From positions 24,873,872 through 24,937,871 of the forward strand of contig NC_052506.1 in NCBI RefSeq assembly GCF_014356525.2: 64,000 bases of DNA, given 5' to 3'. The position numbers were made by a program, and so were the translations under genes. The DNA is from Nilaparvata lugens (Eukaryota; Arthropoda; Insecta; Hemiptera; Delphacidae). The notes beneath the pieces are model-generated. The model ran no database searches. It was not told where the DNA came from and was given only the letters and a program-made list of their open reading frames with translations. Of this stretch, positions 44,901 through 50,910 are shown one piece after another. Numbering within the stretch: the first letter of the stretch is position 1; each line of letters begins with the position of its first letter.

Positions 44901-47245
44901 TAATATTCTTCCGCTATTGGACTTCACCACATAGGACCGTGGGGCATCAGCTTCATTAATAACTACTCCAGGCTCCCATAATTTTGTTCTCCAATCTTGG
45001 ATATAAATGGGCTGATTTAAATTCAAATAAGAGACACGTTTCCGTGACTGTCTATCGTATGTTGCTTTTGGTTGAAATTTATGGTTCTCTATTTGCACTG
45101 CTATTTCTTTCCGAGGAAGTTGATGAAGTTTAAAACTATCTTGAGGATAAGGAAACTTTGTTCTTATCATTCGACCAAACATTAACTGAGCAGGAGAATA
45201 ATTGAGACCCGCAACACAACTATTCCGATAGTTAAGCAAACTCAAGTTTAAATCGGTTTTGTTTTCAGCACACTTTCTTATCATAGTCTTTGCTATGTCC
45301 AACCCCTTTTCAGATAAGCCGTTAGACTGAGGATAACGAGGACTTATTGTAGTAATTTAAAAATCCCACTCCTTTGCGAACTGTATCATTTCTTGGGAGC
45401 CAAACGGATTATTATCAGCTATTAGAATCTGCGGAATTCCAAACCTGCCAAATAACTGGGATAAAATGGATTTAACAGCCGAACTTGTCTTACTGTTCAT
45501 TTTTGTTATTTCAAGCCACCTTGAATAATAATCCACAACTATAAGATATGCTTTAGATATCCTTTTACTTCAGCTATATCCACTCCAATTTTAAAAAAAT
45601 GAAAAACGGGTATTTCATGAGAAAGCATTGGACTTCTTACATTGGACCTTTTATATTTTTGGCAAAGCAAGCAGGTTTCAGACAGATTTTTTATGTTTGC
45701 TCTTATTTCTGGCCAATAATAAAATTTTGAGGCAATTTTCATTTTTTTTCTCCTAAGTGCGTTTCATGGAGCCTCTTCAAAATAAAATATATCTCAAATT
45801 CTTGGGTATAATAATTCTTGGATTATAATACAATAAACCCTTGCTAAATTGTATTTCATTTCTTATTTTGAAAAAATGACTTAATTCTCCTCCATCAGCA
45901 ATATTATTAAGCCAGCCATTGTCTCAATCTATAACTTTCCAAAGAACATCACCATTCTGAGTTTCTTTTACAAATTCATTCAAGCGTTTTTCTGAAAAAT
46001 TAACTTCACCATTCTCAGTAACACAATGAACCATATCCGCCATGCTCAAATCAAATTTTTCTTTAGTTCATACACTGCACCTTGACAAATAATCAGCAAT
46101 ATACATGTTTTTTCCAGGTAAGTACTGGAGGCTGAAGCGGTAAGGCATCAATTTTAGTCTCAATCGACGAATTTTGTTATTCTGTATGTTGTTTAATGGT
46201 TTCTTCATTATTGAAACTAATGGCATATGATCAGTGAGTATGAGTCAATTCATCATGACCATATATATATAGGTGTGAAATTTATTAGAAGCAAATACCA
46301 TATAGCAAAAAGTTTCTTCTCAATTTGGGCATATTCACATTCAGAAGAGTTCATTGATCATTATGAGAAATAAATCGACTTGTTGTTCTGTAGTAAACAA
46401 CATCCTAAAGCGTCTTGTGATGCATCACATTGGATTAAAACTGGTATTTTATAATCAAAGGGAGCAATAACCTTGTCACTTGTAAGAACTTTTTTAATGC
46501 CATTGATTGCATTTAGTTACATGAATCTCTGTCCAACACCAAGGGACGTCTTTCTTCAATAATTCTCTCAATGGTGACACTATTTGTGACATATTTGGGA
46601 TGAACATTCTCAAATAGTTGACCATTTCCAACAGACGTTGTAGTTCAGCTTTATTTGTTAGGTCGGGAAGATCATTAATAATCTTTATTTTTTCGGGATC
46701 AGGAAGCATTCCTGATTTATCAAACAGCATTCATTAATACTCTTCTTCATCAACGACCTCAGGCTGGATGGAAGTGCCCTATTTGCAGATGACACGACCA
46801 TAGTTGCCAGGGATGAGAATGTTGATTTGGCAATACACCGGTCTGCCAACTGTTGGAGGTTGCCAGTGATTGATTCCGGGTAGACAAACTTCTTGCATAG
46901 AACGCGAAGAAGACACAAAATCTACTCTACACTCTAAGGCAAAATCGACCAATTTTTGAGGAATGCAGTGTAAAGCTGCTTGGATGAATTTATTATGGAT
47001 GCCACATTAACATGAGAGCAGCAGCTGAAATGATCTACAATAGGCTGTCAAGAGTTACATATCTGATACGCAAGCTGAGAGGTTTCTCATATTTCTTTGG
47101 AGTACCTGGTTACAGCATCAATATATTATGGCATTGTTCTTCTACTATTTTGAGATTAATTTCTATTACATAATCTGAGTTTATCTTATAACATACCATC
47201 TTCCTCTAAAGCTTTCCACACGTCGGTCTGCCCCGAAGAGCCCAT
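17945..47245 (-). CDS. COG5: Conserved oligomeric Golgi complex subunit 5, complete
   Basis: COG5 belongs to lobe B of the COG tether, which captures retrograde vesicles at the Golgi. Sixteen minus-strand coding exons: 47245-47197, 42324-42229, 41283-41159, 39933-39738, 38332-38190, 38042-37886, 37193-37075, 36495-36345, 34582-34465, 28040-27900, 27022-26889, 25474-25228, 22610-22497, 21710-21602, 19453-19250, 18151-17945. Every border is GT-AG, phases agree throughout, and the sum is 2310 nt (769 residues; vertebrate COG5 is slightly longer). Family landmarks in order: FLDKSSTKSQAI...SEQLARL, KVIEPFNKL, LHATSDLLRR, DLSGLQILEDDQRLI, GGPGRA, FIKQALEGEYPKLLRL, ETAYLSKSVARL, ATQVIG, DAIECIVLTMHHEDF, CSLYMKEL, FLRHISLIRP, KVLRAFRPL, FSRAPHELPSPHQ, SQWLDSH-DEKQRL, FHPVYPILMQILEK. 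The start is the only ATG in exon 1, 49 nt before its donor. The linker before AYLSKS (exon 9/10 joint) is shorter than in vertebrates, so a skipped in-phase exon is possible. Introns are full of transposons. Confidence 0.93.
18335..18500 (-). repeat. SINE-like element with tRNA-like head
   Basis: The minus-strand head at 18498-18426 folds as a 73-nt cloverleaf: acceptor TGTCAGT/ACTGGCA, D stem TGTG/CATA, anticodon stem CCTGA/TTAGG, T arm CCGGG-TTCAATT-CCCGG. It contains B-box-like GGTTCAATTCC. The anticodon loop CTGGAAA would give GGA (Ser), but the short variable loop and body look like tRNA-Gly. A non-tRNA tail follows (about 18425-18335), so I read it as a SINE or pseudo-tRNA inside a COG5 intron. 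Confidence 0.55.
18845..19005. mobile_element. MITE (TIR GGTTGCACAAAAGCCTG)
   Basis: Ends are inverted (CGGTTGCACAAAAGCCTG... and ...GCAGGCTTTTTTGCAATCGG) with inner arms around AACCAATCAC/GTGATTGGTT. Similar elements occur at 34719-34850 and 63637-63765. Confidence 0.65.
19538..21036. mobile_element. MITE with TTAGGGTGTGATCACATT ends, interrupted
   Basis: Left end TTAGGGTGTGATCACATTAA at 19538 and right end TTGATCACACCCTAA at 21036 are inverted. It is split by the Harbinger-type element at 19558-20647. A partial internal re-duplication (20640-20800 versus 20802-21036) makes it a composite. Confidence 0.7.
19558..20647. mobile_element. PIF/Harbinger-type element, 1.09 kb, TSD TAA
   Basis: Inverted ends GGGCCGATTTCCGAGCTCGG (left) and CCGAGCTCGGAAACCGGCCC (right) are flanked by TAA at 19555-19557 and 20648-20650. 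Removing one TAA restores the host MITE (ACATTAAATGCG). The 3-bp TAA duplication and G-rich termini suit PIF/Harbinger. Subterminal sequence repeats GTCCAGGACTT/AAGTCCTGGAC motifs. No transposase frame was seen. Confidence 0.75.
21152..21383. repeat. Near-perfect 112-bp-arm palindrome
   Basis: Arms 21152-21263 and 21272-21383 are reverse complements with one mismatch (G/A in AAACTGTTAT versus AAACTATTAT) around an 8-nt loop GAAGTAGG. It is AT-rich with no ORF, inside a COG5 intron. A transcript of either strand would fold into a >100-bp hairpin. Confidence 0.93.
22318..22435. mobile_element. MITE, GAGATTCACTTTAAACTG family, copy
   Basis: Opens GAGATTCACTTTAAACTGAC, includes GAAGCATTGATGTTATATTTATGAGGAAT and closes with an inverted AACTTAGATTCAC. 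Related copies lie near 35205-35310, 40745-40850, 41430-41560, 41665-41800 and 61660-61725. All share a central TGAATGGGAAGCAT...ATTCATAGGAAATGC theme. Confidence 0.55.
23407..23690 (+). mobile_element. Helitron 5' end fragment
   Basis: TCTATATATATATAAAAGCG follows an A at 23406. It is followed by a CACT/GACT microsatellite (about 23436-23497) and the phrase AACTAAAAATCTACTGGACC, a pattern typical of insect Helitron 5' ends. I could not find a matching CTAG 3' end. Confidence 0.55.
24278..24873 (+). repeat. Dispersed repeat family A, copy 2 (with MITE inside)
   Basis: CTAATAGTTCCGTGAACAG to CTTCGCTCGGTCAAT. Colinear with 32906-33315 apart from a 192-bp insertion at 24448-24639. Confidence 0.75.
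24448..24639. mobile_element. 192-bp MITE with TA target duplication
   Basis: Inverted ends AAGCTGGGTTTACACCAAAG and CTTTGGTGTAAACCCAGCTT flanked by TA at 24446-24447 and 24640-24641. The related uninterrupted repeat at 33.07 kb shows the empty site (ATTTTTACTCCAATATTGGC). The TA duplication suggests mobilisation by a Tc1/mariner-type transposase. A half copy lies at 32760-32842. Confidence 0.8.
25784..26050 (-). pseudogene. LINE C-terminal fragment
   Basis: Minus-strand frames give LCSIYNLQQLESVKHVLFH, then after a frame shift CPQYGAPRAWL, then FSNFLEQCLKIRSF. A C-terminal H-x-LF-x-CP-x-Y pattern with a trailing FL-x-x-CLKIR is usual at the end of LINE reverse transcriptase proteins. It is frameshifted and isolated in a COG5 intron. 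Confidence 0.5.
26125..26512 (+). repeat. Degenerate polypurine (GAA/AAG-rich) block
   Basis: Almost pure purine on the plus strand, made of imperfect repeats of AAGAAGCTGGAGAAGGAAAAAG-like units. One unit of about 63 nt (GGGAGAGAAGGAGAAGGAAA...) is nearly exactly repeated. Part of a plus frame near 26395-26512 reads as an uninterrupted Lys/Glu-rich tail (KKEKKKPKKG...) ending in TGA. The opposite 141-codon Phe/Ser frame is a shadow. It may be a microsatellite or a decayed retrocopy of a Lys-rich gene. Confidence 0.7.
27245..27360 (+). repeat. Short dispersed repeat (TCTTCGAAGC family), copy 1
   Basis: Shares ATCGAAGAT-CAAA-ACCTAACCTC, a TTCGAAGC-TTT core and TGTGATGACACA-CAATGT with 36660-36790. 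Function unknown. Confidence 0.55.
28331..28460. mobile_element. MITE remnant, ATAGAGAAA family
   Basis: CATAGAGAAAAGGTAGCATAAG-AGATATC matches the ends of the complete element at 30419-30691, followed by CAAGCCGATT-TTGTTA. Truncated on one side. A further diverged fragment lies at 24885-25095. Confidence 0.5.
29302..29586 (+). mobile_element. tRNA-derived SINE with 14-bp target duplication
   Basis: A-box-like GTGGTCTAGTGGATAGAGTGC and B-box-like GGGTTTCAACCCTC lie at the head, followed by a tail ending CCATACGAATTTAC. It is flanked by TTTTCCAACTGCAA at 29288-29301 and 29587-29600. It is inserted inside the Helitron, so it is younger than that element. Confidence 0.85.
29895..30065. mobile_element. 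Fold-back MITE nested in the Helitron
   Basis: Arms TAAAGGTACGTACAGAT...GCGCCGCGAACATGAGCAAT and its reverse complement meet around AATCAGCTGAT motifs. The other Helitron copy (near 6705) lacks this block, which defines it as an insertion. Confidence 0.8.
30419..30691. mobile_element. MITE with ATAGAGAAAC ends
   Basis: CATAGAGAAACAATAGTGTA-GTAGATATCCCATGG at the left and its inverse ending GTTTCTCTATGG at the right, about 270 bp. No ORF. Confidence 0.7.
30692..32759. other. COG5 intron sequence, no element recognised
   Basis: AT-rich, no convincing ORF, no intact repeat. The phrases GGAAAGTTCGAAAGGCAGAGTA and AGGAATCGAGAGGCAGAGTA (near 31.5 and 31.73 kb), each with a following ACATTTTCCTGTAAATA, show a weak local duplication. 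Confidence 0.4.
32760..32842 (+). repeat. Half copy of the AAGCTGGG MITE
   Basis: GTTCAATCTAATCGAATCTA through AACTTTGGTGTAAACCCAGCT matches the right half of 24448-24639. The left half is missing. Confidence 0.65.
32906..33315 (+). repeat. Dispersed repeat family A, copy 3 (uninterrupted)
   Basis: CTAGTAGTTCTGTGAACAG to TCGCTCGGTCAAT. It supplies the empty-site comparison for the MITE at 24448-24639. Confidence 0.75.
33562..34320 (+). mobile_element. Internally deleted mariner-like transposon
   Basis: Ends carry long inverted repeats of roughly 90 bp (AAAGACTTTACAACTTTG, then ATTCATATAAATCTTATTAAAC, then GTACAGAGCTGGTTTTGG). The ORF at 33736 opens with MAAFTGPERASCVFWFEK (transposase N-terminus) and jumps to a C-terminal part with VFFMQDGAPPHY and APIVWPPRSPD. 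It then breaks (TAA at 33994, frameshift) before PEMLVRVWEEIDYRWDVC. The D-G-A-P-P-H and W-P-P-R-S-P-D motifs are those of IS630/Tc1/mariner DDE enzymes. Most of the middle is missing, so it is non-autonomous. Confidence 0.85.
34719..34850. mobile_element. MITE, GGTTGCA/AACAGG family
   Basis: Imperfect inverted repeat from AGGCCTGGTTGTATTTTAATC to GAAATATAACAGGTTTTTATGCAACTGAACCA. Related to the elements at 18.85 and 63.64 kb. Confidence 0.55.
35919..36168 (-). mobile_element. tRNA-derived SINE, minus copy
   Basis: The minus-strand head reads GGCCGTAGTCGAGTGGATCA (A box), then GGTTCAAATTCC (B box). The tail shares CTGACACCAGACCTGAGCCA with the copy at 40.5 kb. Target duplication TGAACTAAGCT at 35908-35918 and 36169-36179. 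Confidence 0.88.
36660..36790 (+). repeat. Short dispersed repeat (TCTTCGAAGC family), copy 2
   Basis: Colinear with 27245-27360, with scattered substitutions. Confidence 0.5.
37325..37495. mobile_element. Inverted-repeat element (AACTAGTTTCGGCTTTCAAG)
   Basis: ACAACTAGTTTCGGCTTTCA-AGCCATT and AATGGCTTGAAAGCC-AAACTAGTTG are inverted across an AT-rich centre with CAAGATTTT/AAATCAAG. Confidence 0.65.
38835..39020 (+). mobile_element. tRNA-derived SINE
   Basis: A-box-like GGTCAAGTGGATAAAGGCGT and B-box-like GGTTCGAATCCC with normal spacing, followed by a non-tRNA tail. Right border uncertain. Confidence 0.65.
39127..39474. mobile_element. MITE with ATACAGTGTAACTTGG ends
   Basis: Left ATACAGTGTAACTTGGTTATT-CGTC and right GACG-TATGACCAAGTTGCACTGTAT are inverted, about 350 bp apart. 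TA at both borders. Internal AACCTC-TATTTA/ACGTCA repeats but no ORF. Confidence 0.65.
40499..40723 (+). mobile_element. tRNA-derived SINE, plus copy with 12-bp target duplication
   Basis: Same family as 35919-36168: A box GACCGTAGTCGAGTGGATCA and B box GGTTCAAATCCC, with tail ending near CCAGGTCACTCGATATT. Flanked by ATTCTGATTGGT at 40487-40498 and 40724-40735. Confidence 0.9.
41430..41800. mobile_element. Two adjacent MITE copies, GAGATTCACTT family
   Basis: Copies at about 41430-41560 and 41665-41800. The second is well preserved, with GAGATTCACTTCAAACTG at the left and CAGTTT-like inverse GTTTAAAGTGAATCTC at the right. They flank a short intron stretch of COG5. Confidence 0.6.
41817..41885 (-). 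repeat. Short LINE 3'-end fragment
   Basis: Reverse complement of 54580-54650 (TTATTGTCCAAACTTCGCCA, then ACGTCAACAAA). The latter follows the LINE at 51.4-54.0 kb, so this is probably a truncated copy of that LINE's 3' end. Confidence 0.55.
42950..43945 (+). mobile_element. 5'-truncated LINE nested in the first LINE
   Basis: A 219-codon frame (42857-43516, starting in the host LINE) covers the post-catalytic RT region: KYLGVIVDQHLRWDIHI, then SHLQYGIKIWG. An AT-rich 3' UTR follows, ending in a (TTGA)n tail at about 43933-43946. The short TTGA-repeat tail is typical of several I/jockey-type LINEs. Confidence 0.75.
44690..46740 (-). mobile_element. Ty3/gypsy-type pol fragment nested in LINE
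   Basis: Minus strand, in order: RT end/RNase H linker (GMLPDPEKIK...LVNYLRMF-like, 46494-46730), integrase zinc-binding part (YWPEIRANIKN...CLLCQKYKR, 45539-45742), integrase core with VVDYYSRWLE, ADNNPF and SPRYPQSNG-x-x-E, and integrase C-terminus (44880-45302). An in-frame TAA in the core and several frameshifts make it inactive. gag, protease and most of RT are absent, and no LTR pair was recognised. Confidence 0.8.
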
Positions 47246-48130
47246 TTTGAAAATTCTGAAAAAATAAATTTCAGTTACCAAGATTATTTAGAGTTCATTG
47301 CAAAGCACTGCTTTGAATTCAATTAATCAAACAGATGAATGTTTATAACAATAATACAATACCACTGTTATATTGCAATTTTTAACCGGCATAGCTTAAA
47401 TCAAAACAACCAACGTCATCAAGAGTGAAGACTAATATTAGCCTATCCAATCAAATATTCAATTCAGTGAGTCCTGAATTTATTATTCAATATACATTTA
47501 AATATATTAATATTTAGTAACGAGTGCTTAATGTACAAAGTAGCTGGCAAATTTGAAAGCTGTAATAGCCTAATAATAATTCTGTTTTCTGATAACTTGC
47601 CTTATAACTTGAAATGAACTTTTAATTTAATGAACCAATAGTTACATTGATCAATTTAGGTATAACACAACATAGTGAAAAAATGTAAAACTTGAACAAA
47701 ATGTTGAAATTGTTGAATTTATAATCAAAAATCAAAATGACAAAAACATTGGCCTATATCTTTGAGGTTATGTTACTTTTTGACGTTTTACTATCGATTT
47801 ATGGTATCGATAGTTCATGATTATCGATTAACTTTTTATGATACACAAGAGCAACATAAATTAAAAATTAATAGTTCAAAGAAAAATAAAGATTTTGTAC
47901 TTTTACTCATTCCTAAAAGGTTTTGTATAGAATCATAGAAAAATGATCAAGAAATGTTGAGTTACATACATGAATACCAAGCGCATCACGAGAAGACTCC
48001 TGGTTCATGATTGTCAGGGATTGTTTATGCAACAGCCGGGGACCTTCTCTTGATGTGCTATACCTTGCACTTGCTCATCATGAAAGCGTCTTTCTTCTTC
48101 TTGGTTCGTTGATCCGAATTTTTTTGTGAT
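47246..48130. promoter_or_regulatory. Divergent promoter interval, COG5 / BTB-ZF
   Basis: About 0.9 kb between the COG5 start codon (minus) and the candidate first exon of the BTB gene (plus), with no recognised transposon. It contains the palindrome TATCGATA at 47805-47812, plus related CTATCGAT (47791) and TTATCGAT (47821). TATCGATA is the insect DRE/DREF core motif of housekeeping promoters. Use as a shared promoter is inference. Confidence 0.5.
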
Positions 48131-48406
48131 TTGTGTTGTGAAGAGTGATTTCTGTCTACTGTGTTTGCGTTGCTGTGTTTAGAATCTCACAATTCATTTG
48201 TATTCGATAAAATCGTCTACAGATATTTATTGATCTATTGTGAATATTTTTGTTCAACTGAAAGCTATCTTTTACTAAATAATATCCAACTTTTTGTTGT
48301 GTGCTCCAAGAATTGTACTCGTGGAATGAGAAAAGAACAGTGTCATATAAGATAACCTCACCTTACATTGAGATTAAAAAATCAATTAAAAAAAGTTTTT
48401 AAACAG
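48130..48406 (+). other. Candidate 5' non-coding exon of the BTB-ZF gene
   Basis: A strong donor AAACAG/GTAAGT at 48406/48407 follows a stretch with no useful ORF, and the next coding exon starts immediately after an acceptor at 50909. The left border (transcription start) is a guess. Confidence 0.35.
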
Positions 48407-49350
48407 GTAAGTGTCATTAATTAGTCTATTGAAATATCGTGTGGATATCCTACAATTTTAAGAAACATTAGGATAGAAATGGCAGAATTTGGTATTTTGA
48501 TTTCTATACAAAGAGGTGTAAAAATTGATTTGCTAATTTATTACTTGAATTAAATTAAAGTTAAACATTTATTAAAGTAATTTATGTTTTAAACAAGTTA
48601 TCACTCAGGTCTTGATTTAATCTAATATGAAATGACCTAATTATCATAGGTCTGGTTTCAGGAGTTTTTATGTCGCATCTAAAATTTATTTAGGATCTCT
48701 TGTTTTTAAGACTAAGCACCCGGGAAGGACGGTTTTACATATTACATGTTTATACAAAATACCCCAAGAGAATATTTCTTGTTCAGATAGAGTGAATATA
48801 AGGGAACAGAGCAAGCATTTAATCCACTTTCCAATAGGTAACTCCGTAATAATTAGGCTTGTTTTTTATCAATTCAGATGGCAATGTCGCCAGTAAGACA
48901 CCATTGGTGACCGTATCTTAAGCAAGCTAAACCACCCTCACTGTTAGTCAGACTGGCGCCCCGAGTGAGACAGCAACCGGCCACCAAAAAACCGATGTCG
49001 CAAAACCCAATAATGCTGATGCTCCTTAATTCGCTCGTACACTTGGTGTCTCCCTGACAACCCAGCCTGTTTCTTAAATGTGATACATGCCTCAGAAAAT
49101 TAATGATTTGAACGACCTGCTCAAGTGATATGTGTTTAATTCGTTTTTATGAAAGTGTGAAGTATCCACACACTTTTCAGTGTGCCAATTTGTGAACACT
49201 TTCATAAACGCCTATTAGTATTTTTTTCTGTCAAGCGTAGAAAAAAACTCATTGGAAAGTAAGCAATATTAGCCTGACAAACCTACCTCACATTTTGTTT
49301 ACTCGATTAGCTAAGATGTGCGCTTAGTGACGAAATCTCTTTTAATGGAG
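48407..49350. other. Candidate BTB-ZF intron 1, nothing recognised
   Basis: AT-rich. One GC-richer patch (48880-49030) has no homologue elsewhere in the window and no ORF. Confidence 0.35.
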
Positions 49351-49352
49351 TT

Positions 49353-49690
49353 TCCATAAGGCTTTTTGAGGAGGGAATTCGCGCGGCTTAATTTCTATTT
49401 TAAAGCTTCTATTTATGTTTTAAATTGTCAATCGCGCGTTACTTCAATCACTAGCTCTTAGGCCCGTATTCAGATACTTGGTTAAAATGGAGAAATGTCA
49501 GTTGTTCGTTTAAACACATGATGTTGTTTTTGAATGGAACACATTATAATAAATGCAGCCATATCTACATGCAAATGTGGCTTAGCGTTAAATGTAGATG
49601 GTGCATAATATGACCCTAAAACTCCAAATGAGAAGGAAAGCCGCATGTAAAAGTAGCGCGGCTTCCCTTCTCAAAGTGCCTTATGGGGAA
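49353..49690. mobile_element. MITE with CCATAAGGC ends
   Basis: CCATAAGGCTTTTTGAGGAGGG-ATTCGCGCGGCTT and its inverse AGCGCGGCTTCCCTTCTCA-AGTGCCTTATGG bound about 340 bp. Confidence 0.7.
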
Positions 49691-49939
49691 CTACATTATA
49701 TGGTGACCTCTTCACTATGCGTGCCCCCTTAGTAGGGCTGTTTGATAAAAAAAAGTAATTGGTAAATAACTTCAATTTATTGGTCATGAAGATGTAAATT
49801 TCAATTTCTTGTTGCTACTAGCCTATAGGTTTAGTTTTGTTTTTGTAGTTTATTCATGACATGACGCCATCAATCCTATAAGAGTGGGTAATGGAAGAGA
49901 AGGTATAAGCACAGAAGAAAGAACTGGTTTGTTTTTAGT

Positions 49940-50620
49940 CCGTGGTATAAGTTAAGGTACCGCAGCCCCCTGTGGGTTGGTGGAGCTTTGAGTCGATCAT
50001 CGTACTTAAGAATGTCTTGAAAACCAGAATTCACCTACAGTATCCATGCTTGTCGTAGGAGGCGACTAAAATGGACCTCAAGGCAACTCCAGAAGTTGCC
50101 TTGCCTTCAAACCCACGGGCTCTGCCCCATCAGGGCAGTTTCGGAAGGGCAAAAGGAAAACCCAAGAAACCAGAGATGGGTGAAACTCCAGGCACAAATG
50201 TAGGTCAAAGGCTAAGTCGAGGGAGGCCAGGTGCCCTAGAGGTAATTTGGCGACCCCTCCTTCAGCGGAAGGACCTATAAAGAAGCCAGGAAGATACTCA
50301 CGTAGGTCACGATTTTGTGGGTGAAGAGACCAAAACTCACCACTGCTCAAAGAAGGACGGCCATTTAGGCAAAACTTCTTGGGAGAGTTGAGGCTTCTGA
50401 CCCTGCGAAGTTTCGGAGGGGCAAAAAGAGAAAACCTAAGAGACCAGAGATGGGTGAAACTCCAGGCACAAATGTGTTCAAGAGGCTGAGTTAAGGGTGG
50501 CCGGGCGCCCTAGAGGCAACTTGGCCACCCCTTTCTCAGCGGTAGGACTTTCATAGTAGGCCAGGAGTGGAACTCACGTAGGTCACGAGGATTAATTAGT
50601 CTGAAGAGACTTCCAAGCAT
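49940..50620 (+). repeat. Dispersed LINE-associated repeat (copy 2), internally duplicated
   Basis: Contains GTCGTAGGAGGCGACTAAAATGG and two tandem units (about 50138-50400 and 50407-50620). Each has AGTTTCGGA-GGGCAAAA, CCAGAGATGGGTGAAACTCC and ACTCACGTAGGTCACGA. Inverse of 5290-5830. The 69-codon frame at 50071 belongs to the repeat, not to a host gene. Confidence 0.65.
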
Positions 50621-50910
50621 ACCACACTGGATTGCAACAAGTAACCGGGTGATGAATGGGATGTTAGTATAGGGAAAACTCGTGGTTCTTGTAAAGAACA
50701 CAGGTATTGGTTTGCCTAACCAACATACTACTTGGGAGCACAATAAGCTTCGATGACGTGTGCGGTTCTTTGAACCTTTGGATCCTTGAATCCGTCCCTT
50801 CAAAAACAATAAACAATAAGGTACCGCAGGACGAGTCGGTTCGTGAGTTTCATTGTTTACAATGGCAACTCGTCATAAGTTATGGATTATTTTTAAAATT
50901 TGTTTTTAGA

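Larger units (their letters stand above)
42540..47110 (+). mobile_element. LINE (jockey/CR1-like), broken by two insertions
   Basis: Pieces are colinear. About 42540-42945 holds a pre-RT linker with TQDIIRQAPNSCKAVWNIIN. About 43945-44690 gives NSSSPNDFNNLFVG, then RT motifs PVKKGD, ISILPVFGKIFE, a degraded TKAFDYV and GVPKGSILEP. It resumes at 46741 with FFINDLRLDG and the catalytic-type box LFADDT. RT motif order across the gaps is continuous, which shows that 42.95-43.94 and 44.69-46.74 kb are insertions. Frame breaks occur in each piece. It fills COG5 intron 1 on the antisense strand. Confidence 0.75.

Noticed and set aside
48161..48355. 64-codon frame MFALLCLESHN in the candidate 5' exon
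   Set aside because: No domain or homologue recognised. It lies upstream of a donor, so it is at best an upstream ORF.
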